Source: Brachionus rotundiformis
Taxonomy: Eukaryota > Rotifera > Eurotatoria > Ploima > Brachionidae
Direction of reading: 5' to 3'
DNA length: 64,000 nt
NCBI GenBank assembly: GCA_016802295.1
Contig: JAESIW010000129.1
Coordinates: 1,069,284-1,133,283 of the forward strand
The notes under the pieces are model-generated. The model had not been told where the DNA came from and searched no databases. It saw nothing but the letters and a program-made list of their open reading frames with translations. Numbering within the stretch: position 1 is the first letter of the stretch; every line of letters begins with the position of its first letter. Both the position numbers and the translations under genes were made by a program. Positions 31,001 through 42,086 of the stretch are shown here, one piece after another.

Positions 31001-34000
31001 ATTTTTTCTTTCTTTTTGTTGAGATCCATCGACCACTCATAGCACTACTGGACAAGATAATGTCAGTTCGTAATTGCTCTTTCATCATAATTTCATTTAC
31101 TTGGTTAAATGTATAGTGTATCTTGCGACCATTCTTTTTTGGAAGGTGGTCTATATATAAAAAGAAAGGTCCAGAGTGAATAGAATATTCATTATTAACT
31201 AGATATTTAATTAATTAAATTAAATATAATAAAGTGTTATTTAACTCAAACATTTTAATTTATTTCCAGAAATTCTGATTAATTATTCAAAAAATGCTAT
31301 TTTAGACAAAAAATTTAAGATTAAGACCATGCGTATCCATTACCAAGCGGTCATTGAAATATTTTTAGGTTCCTAATACAAATTAAAAATTTTGATAAAT
31401 AAGATAAAAATTATAAAATTTTTTTTTTAACTAAAAAAACTTTTCTTTAAAAAGAGATGGCTATGTGATTGGAATAACTGAGCCAAGACGTGTAGCCGCG
31501 ATCAGCATGTCAAAAAGAGTAGCTGACGAAATGAATTTCCAAGAATTGGATTCAAAAGTTTCTTATCAAATTAGATATGAAGGAACCACCAAACCAGAAA
31601 CCCGTATCAAGTTCATGACAGATGGTGTACTCCTCAAGGAAGTTCAGAACGACTTTTTGCTCACCAAATACAGCGCAATTATAATCGATGAAGCGCATGA
31701 GCGTAGCGTCTACACAGATATTCTAATTGGACTTTTGTCCCGCATAGTACCTGTTCGAAACAAGAGATCTAACCCTTTAAAATTAATTATCATGTCAGCT
31801 ACCCTTCGCGTAGAGGACTTTACTGAAAATAGTACACTTTTTAAGCAAATACCACCATGTATTAAAGTAGATAGTAGGCAATTTCCAGTGTCCATCCACT
31901 TTAATAAGCACACTTACCAAGACTACCTTGCCGAAGCGTATCGAAAGATATGCAAAATACATCGGCGCTTACCCGAAGGTGGCATCCTGGTGTTCCTGAC
32001 TGGCCAACAGGAAGTGAATGTCTTGTGCTCCAAGTTGAGAAAAACTTTTTCAAAGGCAAGCGAAGAAGTTAAAAAGCAACCAGCATCTGAGCAAAAAGAA
32101 AAAGATAGCTTTAAAATAAGCTTGGATAATTATTCGTCAATGCCAATGGACGAAGAACAAGATGAGCTGGAAGAGCAGGAATTGGATCTGGATTTGGATG
32201 TGGATGAGCAAGAAGTGGACAGCGAGGGCGATGATGAAGAAATTGGCGAAGACAACCCACTCAGAAATTCAGCAAACAGCAGCACAATTAAGCCTCTCTA
32301 TGTTTTGCCATTGTATGCCATGCTTTCAACAGAAAAGCAAGCCAAAGTATTTGAGAAAATACCAGAAAATCACCGACTCTGTGTAGTCGCTACAAACATT
32401 GCCGAAACGTCTTTAACTATTCCAAACATAAAATATGTGGTCGATAGTGGTAAAATAAAGGTCAAGTTTTATGACAAGATTACAGGCGTATCTACATTCC
32501 GCATTTGCTGGACATCCAAGGCCTCAGCGGACCAGCGAGCCGGTCGAGCTGGCAGAACTTCGCCCGGTCACTGCTACCGCTTGTACTCTTCAGCTGTCTA
32601 CAATGACGAATTTTCCAAGTTCATGGAGCCAGAGATAGCGCGCAAGCCAGTCGAGGATTTAATCCTGCAGATGAAAGACCTCGGTATAGACCGGATACAA
32701 AATTTTCCTTTTCCAACACCACCTGACAGCACTGCTGTCAAGGCAGCCGAGAACTTGCTGGTCCAACTAGGAGCCCTTGAGTACAACAAAACTCGCATTA
32801 AGAACAAAAAAGACGAACAGATAACTAAAATTACTGGCTTGGGTAAACTAATGGCCTCTTTTCCAATCAGTCCGCGCTACAGCAAAATGCTTACTCTGGC
32901 CAGTCAACAAACCAATAACAAGCTTATCTTGTCTTATGTAATTTGTTTGATATGTGGACTAAGTGTGCCAGAGTTGTTTATAGATGGCGATACAACTGTC
33001 AACTCGAATCCAAATGATACCAATGACAATCAGCAATGTGAAAAAATAACCATTAAATATTCCCAATTAAGACAAAAAATTTTAGGTAAGAAAAAATATC
33101 ATCTTTGTTTTTTATGTCAAATTTTTGGACAAAATAAATGGTGGGTACTTTCAAGGAAATCTAGGATGATGATTGCACTTTAAAAATGAATAGAAAATAA
33201 ATTTCTTTTATCATTATCAATTTTTACTCTTTTTTAATTAATAAGCTAAAATTTTAAGTTTGAAAATTTGATAACTACAAAAATATCTTAAAATCAAACT
33301 TTAGATCAATAGGCTAGTTTCTACTACTAATTTTTTTATCAATTAGGGACAAATAAACATAAAAATTTTTTTTTAATTTTTAACATTTAAAAAAATTAAT
33401 CAAATGATAATAATTAAAAACTTTTTAATAATTTTTAATAAGTCGTATCGGTTTTGTACCAAGTAAATTTGAAAAAAAAGCTTGACTGAATTTCTTCAAA
33501 TTGATTATGTATTTGTAATTATTTAATTTTCTATCTGAAAATTTTAGATAATGGTAATGCTGAACATACATTAACACTTAAAAAATTCTTTAAATATTTT
33601 ACAAAGTATATTTGACCATAACCAAGCATTATGAATAATTTTGAATCTTTAAATACTGTTTCAAGTAGTGGTGGGAATTCAGTTTTGAATTAAACCGATT
33701 ATAACAGAGGACTACAGAGGACTTTTTTTATATAAATTATATATTTTTTCAATTAAATAATTAAGAATAGTTAAATTTTTACATTAAAAATAAAGTATTT
33801 TTTCTTAAACTTTCTGTTACTCAAAATTGAACCAGTTTACCACCCCTTGTTAATTTTTATGGCATAAAAATTAAAAATTAAATATGCTTATGAAAATAAT
33901 TTATAATTAGATAATAACCAAATTTATTTTTAATAAGTTAATTATGACTTCGGGTGACTAATGGTGTAAATTCTTTGAAAATTAGAAATATTTCTATAAC

Positions 34001-35364
34001 TAATTTTATTTTTTTAATTTGAATTTTTTAATTTTTATAATATAACTAAACTTAAATAAATAATAATAATAATAATGACTTTTGATTATGTTAGGTTGAC
34101 CATTTAGCCCTAAATTTAACATTATTTAATCATTTTACTTAATCTTTTGCTAAGAATTAGATAAAATCAAAATTTAAAATTTACAATTTAGATCAGTTAG
34201 GATTAATATAAATAAATAAATTATAAATAATTTAATTTTTAATAACAATTTTAGGAGGAGTCACTGGTACACATTCTGCTTTACTGGGGGATTTAATGCT
34301 GTTGTTGGTAGCTTTAGGAGCCGTCGAGTATCAGCAACACAGCTCTAATGATAACCAGGCTATTCTTAAGTTTTGCGAGCAATACGGCATTAGATACAAG
34401 GCAATAATAGAAGCAAGAAAGCTGCGCAAACAATTGGTCAACATAGTAAACATTACTTTACCAAATATTGACCTGAGCATTGAACCAAAAATGTCGCCGC
34501 CTAGTGAAGAGCACGCTAAGCTTCTCAGACAGCTGGTTCTTAGTGGAATGGTTGACCGCATAGCGAAGCGACATGATCAAGTTTTGGTCAAAGATGGAAA
34601 AGAAATCAAAAATGCTTATCAAGGTCTGTTACTTGCAGAACCAATTTTTATACATCCTTCGAGTGTATTGTTCAAAGAATTGCCAAATTATGTCTGTTAT
34701 GTGGACATGGTTGAGACAAGCAAAATGTACATGAAAGGCGTATGTGCGTTCGAGAGCGAGTGGTTGCCTGTGTATTTGCCAAGCCAGTGTTCGTTTGATA
34801 AACCGATTGTAAATGAAGCTGAGGAAAACTTTGACCTAATGAAGCCGAGATTTTGTTCCAAAGTAGGCAAAGTGCTGTGCCACCGGGAATCAACCTTTGG
34901 AAGCTTTATGTGGAAAATAAAGCCTGTTGAAGTCGAGTTTCCAGAATCACTAGATCTGTACAAATGGTTTGCCAAATTTTTGTTGCAAGGAGATATTTTT
35001 TCCGATCTTAAAAAATACACTTCAGTCCTATTGGGCTCTCCGAGTACCATGCTTAAGTCATGGGCAAAGTAAGATTCAGGCTTCATATTTTACCTCAAGC
35101 TTTAGGTAAACTTTTTTTGCCAATTCTAGACTCCAGCCTCGAACCGAAGCTTTGCTTAATGCATTAATTGCTCAAAAATGCACTTCTAGCCAAAAGTTAA
35201 ATCAAATATGGGAGAGCAAAAAAGATTGTAATTTATTTGTATTTTTTATTAAATAATTTCAAGTTAAATTTTAACTTTTATTAGATTTATTAAATGAATA
35301 TTTACAATGGGTGCCTGAATCAATCCATTTTGAAATAAAACTCAAGTGGCCTCCAAAAAGCTAA
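28091..35364 (+). CDS. DHX37: DEAH-box RNA helicase DHX37 (yeast Dhr1/Ecm16 orthologue)
   Basis: Five exons: 28091-28956, 31455-33085, 34255-35068, 35130-35227, 35285-35364. Phases (2, 1, 2, 1) fit and the total gives 1162 aa; human DHX37 is about 1157. It is a nucleolar ATPase that releases U3 snoRNA from pre-ribosomes during small-subunit assembly. Visible parts: a lysine-rich N-terminus; acidic SSDSDIDEG; Walker A GETGSGKTTQ (about 268-277, end of exon 1); DEAH at about 367-370; SAT (IIMSATLR); motif V NIAETSLTIPNIKYVVDSGK; motif VI QRAGRAGRTSPGHC; an acidic insert (ELDLDLDVDEQEVDSEGDDE) between the RecA domains; a winged-helix/ratchet region; and the conserved C-terminus LQPRTEALLNALIAQ ... 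EYLQWVPESI. Intron 1 is 2.5 kb and holds an antisense remnant; intron 2 is 1.17 kb. No defects seen. Confidence 0.95.
29405..31210 (-). pseudogene. Decayed antisense gene inside DHX37 intron 1
   Basis: Minus-strand coding-like blocks in order. About 31195-30955: HSGPFFLYIDHLPKKNGRKI ... SAMSGRWISTKRKKKSSSKF. About 30950-30680: in shifted frames, ending FLNQFHEIS at a GTAAAT donor. About 30440-30305: GQLIRARMRGKWAKSEKK. Last exon about 29572-29405: after a TTTAG acceptor, FFTISVEFLLKILCTNIKSQ ... SNAEDQIKKQ, stop. Frameshifts and internal stops show decay. No family recognised: it could be a transposon gene or a nested host pseudogene. Splice-like borders survive, so it probably once carried introns. 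Confidence 0.4.
33190..34250. other. DHX37 intron 2 content
   Basis: AT-rich intron with no exon-like block. A short phrase at about 33610-33645 (tgaccataaccaagcattat) recurs in variant form at about 44405-44440 and 55970-55995, so a small dispersed repeat is present. Confidence 0.4.
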
Positions 35365-35902
35365 GAAATAAAAATTTTTAAACCAAAAATTTAAATCTTT
35401 TAATTATTTTAATTTATTTGTTTTAATAATTTTTACTATTGAAAAAAAAAGACCTTATTCACAAATGTATATGTATAAGATACTTTTCAATTTTACAATG
35501 GTTGTACCAGAGTAAAAATTCACAGTGAATATTTACAGTATATAATGAACCGAGAGGGGTATGGGTAGTTATATCTTCCATTTTAGATAATATTTAAAGA
35601 CAAGAACAAGATTGGCTATTTATCTTTGCAAAATATTTTTCATAATAATTTAACAATTTAAGCTCAATTCTATTAAATTTATTAATTTTTCATTCAAAAA
35701 ATGTTTTTTTGGGGCTGACTTGTTTCATAGCATAATTGCATCAAAAGAAAAAATCATTGATTAAATATATTTGAAAAAAAGTGCTAATAAAAATGAAAAA
35801 AATCATCTTTATAATTAATTAATCGTAATTAAACTAATATTTTTAAGATAATCAATACATTCTGTCTTATTGTATTTTGAAACTACATTGAAAATACGTG
35901 TA

Positions 35903-36130
35903 TCAAAATTGACCATTGAGACCATCTTCCAAGACAAAAGTCGAAATTAATGATTCAATATTTTCAATTGGCTCGACACAATGTACTACACTTGGTTCTT
36001 TAGCTTGAACAGAATCATTTTCAGATTCATTGATATTCAACACTTGTTCAGTCCTTTGAATGCGACGCAAACGTAAATTTTTTACAGAAGGCGAAAAGTT
36101 AGCATTATCTTTCAATAAATTTTTATTCAT
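35903..36130 (-). CDS. Possible short gene, 75 aa, unrecognised
   Basis: ATG at 36128-36130, stop at 35903-35905. Composition is protein-like (MNKNLLKDNANFSPSVKNLR ... acidic C-terminal half), with balanced use of charged residues and no low-complexity run, but there is no family, signal peptide or conserved neighbour to support it. It may be an exon of a longer gene or chance. Confidence 0.25.
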   Translation of the reverse strand: MNKNLLKDNANFSPSVKNLRLRRIQRTEQVLNINESENDSVQAKEPSVVHCVEPIENIESLISTFVLEDGLNGQF

Positions 36131-36199
36131 CTAGATAACTTAATCATAAATTATTAATTACAAATTATGTCTACCAAAAAATTGCAATAAAAAATTTGC

Positions 36200-36410
36200 T
36201 ATGAAATGTGCTTCCTCTTCCACGCTTTCCACTCGAAATATCACCAAATAGAACCATCTCTGGTAAACGTGTGTCCAACATTCGTCGTACATGTCCTGCC
36301 CATCTTAGCCTTTTTGTTCTGACGATTTTATCAAGCGAAACAGTCTTTGTTTGATTGTAGAGTTTTTGTTCTGTCAATCCAATTCTTTGAGGACCTACTA
36401 TCTGCATCAA
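36200..36410 (-). mobile_element. LINE 3' terminal fragment
   Basis: The minus-strand frame reads KIVRTKRLRWAGHVRRMLDT followed by RLPEMVLFGD, the well-known C-terminal block of many non-LTR retrotransposon ORF2 proteins (RWxGHVxRM). Only about 70 codons remain. It directly abuts the truncated left side of the Tc1 element at about 36490. Confidence 0.8.
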
Positions 36411-36489
36411 GCGTCTTTTTTGAAAGCTATTTAGTTTAAATTTTTTTTGTTGGAAATTTTCACAAAAATATAAATATGTAAAAATGTGA

Positions 36490-37712
36490 TATTTTTAACA
36501 TTTGGCCTTTGTAGAGATTAAAAGAAAAATTGGAGAAAAGTTGAAATTAGCTTTTTCAACAGTTGGTTATGTTTTAAGACGCTTTGCCAACACCAAAACG
36601 CATTTAAGTAAGCCTCGAACTGGTCGACCAAGATCAACAACAGTTCACATTGACAAGGAAATAGTGAGAATGGTTGAGGAATCAAACAAACCAAATGCAA
36701 GTGATGTTGCTAAATAACTGGCCGCAATGAGCATTACTAATATAAGTGCGAAAACGGTGCGAAGAAGACTTCATGAGAACAAATTATATGGTAGAGCACC
36801 TATTAAAAAGCCTTTATTAAGTGCTAAGCATATAAAAGCGAGATATGCGTTCGGTTTAAAGCATCAAAGTTGGACGGTTGATGATTGGAAACGTGTTTTA
36901 TTCACAGATGAAACAAAAATTAACAAGAGAGGAAGTGACAGACGAATGTGGACGTGGAGACGTAAAGGTGAAATGCTGAAGCAAAAGCATGTCAAACAAA
37001 CAGTTAAGCATGATGACTCTATAATGGCTTTGGGATGCTTTAATTATGCTGGAGTTGATGACTTACATCAAATAGAAGGCAATATGAATGCAGCAATTTA
37101 TATTAGGATACTTTCCAGTCACATGATTCCATCTGCTAGGCGTTTGTTTCCTGGTGATTTTGTTTTTCAACATGACAATGATCCTAAACACACAGCCAAA
37201 AGGGCCAGTTAGTATCTTAAAGAAAAGAATATTGTTGTTTTAGATTGGCCAAGTCAGAGTCCTGACCTGAATCCTATTGAAAATTTATGGTTCGAGCTCA
37301 AAAAGTTAATAAATAAGCAAGAAAACACAACAAAAATAAAAAAATTCCTGAAGTGATGAAGCAGTGCTGGCAAATGATAACTCCTGAGTATTGTAATAAG
37401 CTAGTTGAGTCAATGCCAAGTAGAATGGATAAGCTAGTAAAAAATTAGGGCTATTGGATTAATTATTAACTGTTTTTATTTTTAATTAAAAAATAAAATC
37501 AAATAACACAAGTGTGCAAATACTTTTGTCTATTTATATTTTTAATTTTTTGAAATATTAGTAAAATTATCTTCACTCATTGCAAAAATTTATACATCAT
37601 TAAATAGACAATTGAACATAGGTATAAAATATATTTTTGGTTTTTTGATAAAGGCTTAAGTCAATTATAGAATCTTAATAAACATAGTGTGCAAATACTT
37701 ATGTCCTTAACT
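36490..37712 (+). mobile_element. Tc1/mariner transposon, 5'-truncated and inactivated
   Basis: The transposase reads from 36502 (helix-turn-helix part STVGYVLRRF, then GRPRSTTV) through the catalytic DDE: D in LFTDETKINKRG (about 36905), D in FQHDNDPKHTAKR (about 37170) and E in SPDLNPIENLW (about 37280). It ends at VESMPSRMDKLVKN and TAG near 37448. In-frame stops after DVAK (about 36714) and KRAS (about 37210) and a small frameshift near 37340 inactivate it. The right inverted end gtgtgcaaatacttatgtcc runs to cagt-like sequence at about 37712; a second copy of gtgtgcaaatact lies at 37509-37521, as in Tc1 ends with internal repeats. The left end and the first transposase residues are missing. 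Confidence 0.9.
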
Positions 37713-37859
37713 GTAAACAATCGAAAATCAAAGATTATTTTAAAAATTAAATAAAATATGTATTATAAATTTAAAAGTCATGTATATTATGAAGATATTA
37801 AAAAAAATTTTTGAATTTAACTGTAAATAAATTTTTTTTCGAGTTTTTTGTTCACTTTT

Positions 37860-38005
37860 TTCTAAATTTTTCATGTTCACATACCGAACGTTCACATTTT
37901 AGGGATTTTTCTTCTATGTAAAAAGATTCATTTTGGTCGGTTTGTGTTCACTTATAGGGCTGTTCACATTTGAGCATGTTCATTTTTAGAGCTTCTACTG
38001 TATTC
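37860..38005 (-). mobile_element. End of a pogo/Tigger-like DNA transposon (terminal repeat)
   Basis: Reverse-complemented, this stretch begins tacagtagaagctctaaaaa and repeats GTGAAC/GTTCAC words (four or five in 120 bases). CAGTAGAA..C followed by such repeats resembles pogo-superfamily termini. No transposase and no partner end was found nearby. Confidence 0.35.
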
Positions 38006-38056
38006 TAGTGCAAATAGAGTGTTACTTGGCCCTTACTTCTAAACTACCACCGGGAC

Positions 38057-38215
38057 AGTAGCGCAGTCTCCACTCCAAGACAGCCACACGCCAACCTATT
38101 TTCTTTGGTCACCGTAAAGCAGCTACCATAGACGACTTCCTTAGTAAGTCGTCTCCGCAAGCCTGCTTGCAGTAGCTTATTTTTTATTATTATTATTTTA
38201 TTATTATTAAATGAT
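38057..38215 (-). repeat. Dispersed repeat with (TTA)n tail, copy 2
   Basis: Reverse complement of 1877-1999 with few differences. In plus-strand reading it ends in a TTATTATTATTA run (38185-38215), as a LINE/SINE 3' tail would. GC-rich compared with flanks. Confidence 0.65.
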
Positions 38216-38888
38216 TTTTTATAAAGTTTATTATGAAGTTCTTTAAAATTTTCAGTTAAGAATCGAAATATTAGTTAATCAAATAAAATTTACAAATCAA
38301 TTTAATCAACTGGTTTTTATTTGATCAATTTAATTTTTTCAATCCACATAAACAATATTAAAAATGTTAATATTAAATTTTAGATTAAGATTAATGATAA
38401 TATTTTTAGTTAAGTTCTTGAAATGAGATGATATTTTGAAGTGATTATAAATGATTAGAAACACTCCTGTTCCAAACAATAAATTCAACAGCTTATTTGA
38501 AAATTTTAAAAAAACTATTATCTAGTAAATCGTATAACCTATAGTTACCTATCAACTATTTTATCCTGCTATAATCATTTTTGTGCTCGATATATACATA
38601 AAGTTTCTCTTTTTTTAATATTCAATTCAATTCAATATTTTAAGCGTTAGGCCAAAAAGAAGGACTATTCTGAGTGGCCTGAGGAATTCCTCAAATAATA
38701 TTTTAAATAAATAAAATAAATAAATGATTATAAAGAATCGATAGTAAAGATGTCAAATGAATTTATAAAAAAGAAGATAATTTATGAATTCATTTAATCT
38801 TAATTTAAATCTAATAAGACAATAAGGTATTAAAAGTTTTCAATTGTTGAAACATTCTCATTGTGTATGCCTCAATTTTGAAACATAT
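38216..38888. other. Intergenic with a retroelement-like tail
   Basis: AT-rich. At 38640-38735 a GC-richer piece (ggccaaaaagaaggactatt) runs into (AAAT)n/AATAAATAAATAA, which looks like the 3' end and tail of a non-LTR retroelement. Otherwise nothing recognised. Confidence 0.35.
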
Positions 38889-38892
38889 TTAA

Positions 38893-39526
38893 CACTCAAA
38901 TGACCAAAATTTTTTTTACCTTAAATTACCATCGTGTCGTTTTAGACACGATTTTAAATTTTCAATATAAAGAGCGGAAAAATTAAAAAATTGCAATTTT
39001 TTTTTGATAGATTGATCATCAATGTCATCATCTTCATCATCATCAGAGCTATAAATTACACTTTTATCAGCATTGTCCTCATCTTCACTTTCATTTTTAT
39101 TGTTTATCTCTTCATCTGATTCCCCTGATTCAATATCATTACAGTTTTTGTACTTTTTTAACTCCTTGCGGACTTTTAGGGCTGCTTCTCGTCGTGACAT
39201 TTTTAATATTTCAATTTAAAAATCAATTTTATTTTTAAGAAGAAAAAAATCAAACAAAAAAGCACACCATGTCAATTATGTAATTTTTAAAAAGCTTCAA
39301 GTAGACAAAATGAATGACGTGTCAAAAATGACACGGCTGGTAATTTAAAGTAAACTTTCTTTTTTGCAGAAAAGTTTGAATTTTTTTTTTCAAATTTGAC
39401 TTTTTTTGTTTTCAAATATCAAGTTAATTAGATTAATCAAAAAATATAAATCATTAAAAAATTGCCAGAGTTTTTTAGCAAAATAATCTTAAAAATGTCA
39501 AAAATGACACGGTGGTCATTTGAGTG
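38893..39526 (-). mobile_element. Short piggyBac-like element with perfect 13-bp ends and TTAA targets
   Basis: The left end CACTCAAATGACC (38893-38905) and right end GGTCATTTGAGTG (39514-39526) are exact inverted repeats, and each is flanked by TTAA (38889-38892, 39527-39530), the hallmark of piggyBac insertion. Inside, next to each end, are further inverted words around GACACG (tcgtgtcg / aatgacacgg). The minus-strand ORF 39200-38916 starts MSRREAALKVRKELKKYKNC and is then very acidic (SDDDEDDDIDD), as the N-terminus of piggyBac transposases often is; it stops after 94 aa, so the catalytic domain has been deleted. At 634 bp it must be mobilised in trans. Confidence 0.85.
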
Positions 39527-39659
39527 TTAAATAAATTATTTCCTTTTGATGTTCATTAGATTAAATTACTTTATTGTTTTGAAAAAAATTATACAAAAAA
39601 ATAACTATATATAATCTAAAAATATTTTAGAAAAAATAATAAAAAAGTTATTTTTTTGT

Positions 39660-40691
39660 TCATCTATTTGAAGTATGAGTAAATGATTTTGAAGTTGCAA
39701 TACTCTGTTTAGCAACATATTTGTTTAAATTTTTGAAAATTTGTGCCAAAAATTTAACAAACTCATTTCTAAAGATATTATTAAAAGCCAATTGAATAAA
39801 TATGTTGAAAGAATATACCAAAAAGTAAACTAATGAAGTCATTATTTCAAACACAAATAGAAAGGATCTGTATGTTTGTCTCTGCTTGAAAGAACTATCA
39901 ACTTGGAATACAAAAGCCATGCAGACATAGACAATATTGGGTACTAGGCTAATTAGAAATATGATAGTTGATGCAATTATTGTAAATGAAAATTTTAAAT
40001 CCTGAATAAATGCTTTTTTTTTACTCATTTTTTCTTTTGATTTGGTTATTTTGTAAATTAGGAATAAATTCATAAAAAACATTAATAAAAAAGGCAGTCC
40101 AGTTCTGAAAAGAATTGCCATCTGACCACTGATTGTTAAAATAACAGGCTCTGCTGTACAAGACTTGGAAATGGTTGACACATTGGTTGAATTATTCATT
40201 TCAATTCTAACATAAAAAAATAAGTTTGGTATATTACAAGCAAATACAAACAACAAAAAGCCAAAAAGCATAATGCTGATTTTAGGTTTACTCTTTTGAC
40301 ATTTAAATCGATTTGGATAGATAATGAAAATGAGCCTATCGGCTACTATAACCACATTGAGCCATGAATAAGCTTGGTAAAGACTGCGTAAGAAAAAGAT
40401 ATATCCTTTACAAGTCCAATTCGACAACGTGGTCAAATTTATTTGGTACAAAGCAGGAAAATTGAATACTGTCACAAAAATCAGTATAATTACATGCAAG
40501 GCCGAGTTGATTGATAAATAATAGCCCATTGTTGATTTGGTGAATTTTTTTCGTAAAAAAATTATTATCTCAATAATGTTAAGGATAATGCCAATTGGTA
40601 TAACTGTTGTACAAACATAAAAAAAAGTCAAACCGCTTAGGTTTATTGCCCATGCAATATAAGCAAAATTTTCAGATGATGAAGAATTCAT
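39660..40691 (-). CDS. Rhodopsin-family G-protein-coupled receptor (orphan, peptide-receptor-like)
   Basis: An intronless 343-aa frame with an ATG at 40689-40691. Seven hydrophobic segments can be read: TM1 about 20-45 (FFYVCTTVIPIGIILNIIEI), TM2 about 55-80, TM3 about 93-118 after the conserved W-x-C (NWTCKGYIFF), TM4 about 140-160, TM5 about 188-213, TM6 about 233-258, TM7 about 275-300. The DRY position reads ADRLIFIIYPNRF, so D-R is kept but Y is replaced by L. TM7 has no clear NPxxY (LVYSFNIFIQLAF). The second loop carries N-glycosylation sites (NNSTNVS) and a cysteine (KSCTAEP) to pair with TM3. The C-terminal tail is Ser/Thr-rich. The divergent motifs fit lineage-expanded invertebrate orphan receptors; the ligand cannot be inferred. 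Confidence 0.8.
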   Translation of the reverse strand: MNSSSSENFAYIAWAINLSGLTFFYVCTTVIPIGIILNIIEIIIFLRKKFTKSTMGYYLSINSALHVIILIFVTVFNFPALYQINLTTLSNWTCKGYIFFLRSLYQAYSWLNVVIVADRLIFIIYPNRFKCQKSKPKISIMLFGFLLFVFACNIPNLFFYVRIEMNNSTNVSTISKSCTAEPVILTISGQMAILFRTGLPFLLMFFMNLFLIYKITKSKEKMSKKKAFIQDLKFSFTIIASTIIFLISLVPNIVYVCMAFVFQVDSSFKQRQTYRSFLFVFEIMTSLVYFLVYSFNIFIQLAFNNIFRNEFVKFLAQIFKNLNKYVAKQSIATSKSFTHTSNR

Positions 40692-41129
40692 TTTATTTTA
40701 AAAAATGTTATATTTATTAATTTCAAAGTCTTTTTATTTTAGATTTTTTTAATTTAAATTTTATTTTTTTAAATTTATCAGACTTTAGGAAATTGATTTA
40801 ATTTTTTTAAAGCAACTAAAATAATTATTTCTTATTGAAGAAAGAAACTAAAGGAAATTATTACAAATATATTTGAAAAACTCAATAACAGCTTTCTTAA
40901 TAACACATGAAATCTCGTTTTTAATACTTACGGATGATAATGATATCAATTTTAATTCATTATCCCTAGACAGTTTTCTTCCAAACTTAATAAGAAGAAT
41001 AAATAAAAAAAAATTAAATATTAATTGTTGGCATATATTTTTTCTAGGTGCTAATTTATTTTTGAAAAATAGATTAAAAAAAGTAGCAAAAATACTTTAT
41101 TAATAGCAAAAAAATAGAAAGAAAAATTT

Positions 41130-41600
41130 AATTTTTTAACTTTTTTCGACCGCCTCTTTGGCGCTTAGTTTTAGAAAAAAAATTGGACCTCTTGGACGCT
41201 TTGATGGTTCGGCTTGATTTGTTAAATTATTTAATGCTGGTTGACTATCATTTGTTTCACTATTTGCTGTACCGGCGGTTGCTTGTGCTGATGTTGTTGG
41301 TCTATTAAACAATTTCGGATTTGAAGGACCAGCTGAGTTTCTTTCAAGAGCAGAAGAAGTCTACCCTTTTTTGCGTTTTGCATTTTGATAATTTTATGGG
41401 TGCAGAACTTTGGGAAGGTTTAAAAGTAATATGAAAGGTGCTAAGGGCTAGCCAAAAATATTTTCCTGGTCGTTTTCTTACTGAACCATCCTTATTGTAA
41501 ACTATACAGTCGTACATCGGTATAACGAAAAGGTCGGTTCGAAATTTTGGTATTTGTTATATCAAAATTTACATGTTAAAGGATTAAGAGAAAATTTTTT
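41130..41600 (-). pseudogene. Transposon remnant: Thr/Ser-rich coding block and terminal repeat
   Basis: Minus-strand frames in 41505-41130 read NKDGSVRKRPGKYFWLALST, then (shifted) SAGPSNPKLFNRPTTSAQAT, and end KRQRGGRKKLK. The DNA starting at 41508 on the plus strand (cagtcgtacatcggtataac) looks like a pogo/Tigger-type terminus facing the other way. The blocks are frame-shifted and lack a start. No enzyme domain is visible. Probably debris of one or two DNA elements. Confidence 0.35.
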
Positions 41601-42086
41601 TTTTCAAAGTTTATTTTGGAAACCACATTTGGAATATTTTTTATGAATGGTTTATCTTGTAATGGTAAAGGTAAAATAGTAGATTTTATGGTTTTTGAAA
41701 AAACTTTCACATCTCAAGTCATAAATTTTGCTATCTCACAGAATCCGAATTTATCACAATTGAATTCATCAGTTCAAATGCCAATGGTTTTAACAATCAA
41801 GATGTCTTTTGGTGTCGTTAAACAATTTAGACAAAAATTATTAAAAAACACCTAATGAATGCAAGAAAGCCAAGCCCAACTTCATTACTTAATTTAATTT
41901 TAACTTTTTCTACTTAATTACATTTTACTTAATTACACAAAACTAATTAACAATTATTGAAAATTTTTTAACTGTACTAATCTTTTAAAAATTTCAAACA
42001 AAATTGATAAAATCAACAAAATTTAAATTCTAAGAATTTATTTAATTGAAAAATAGCTAAAATATGGTTTAAAGATTTTAATTATC

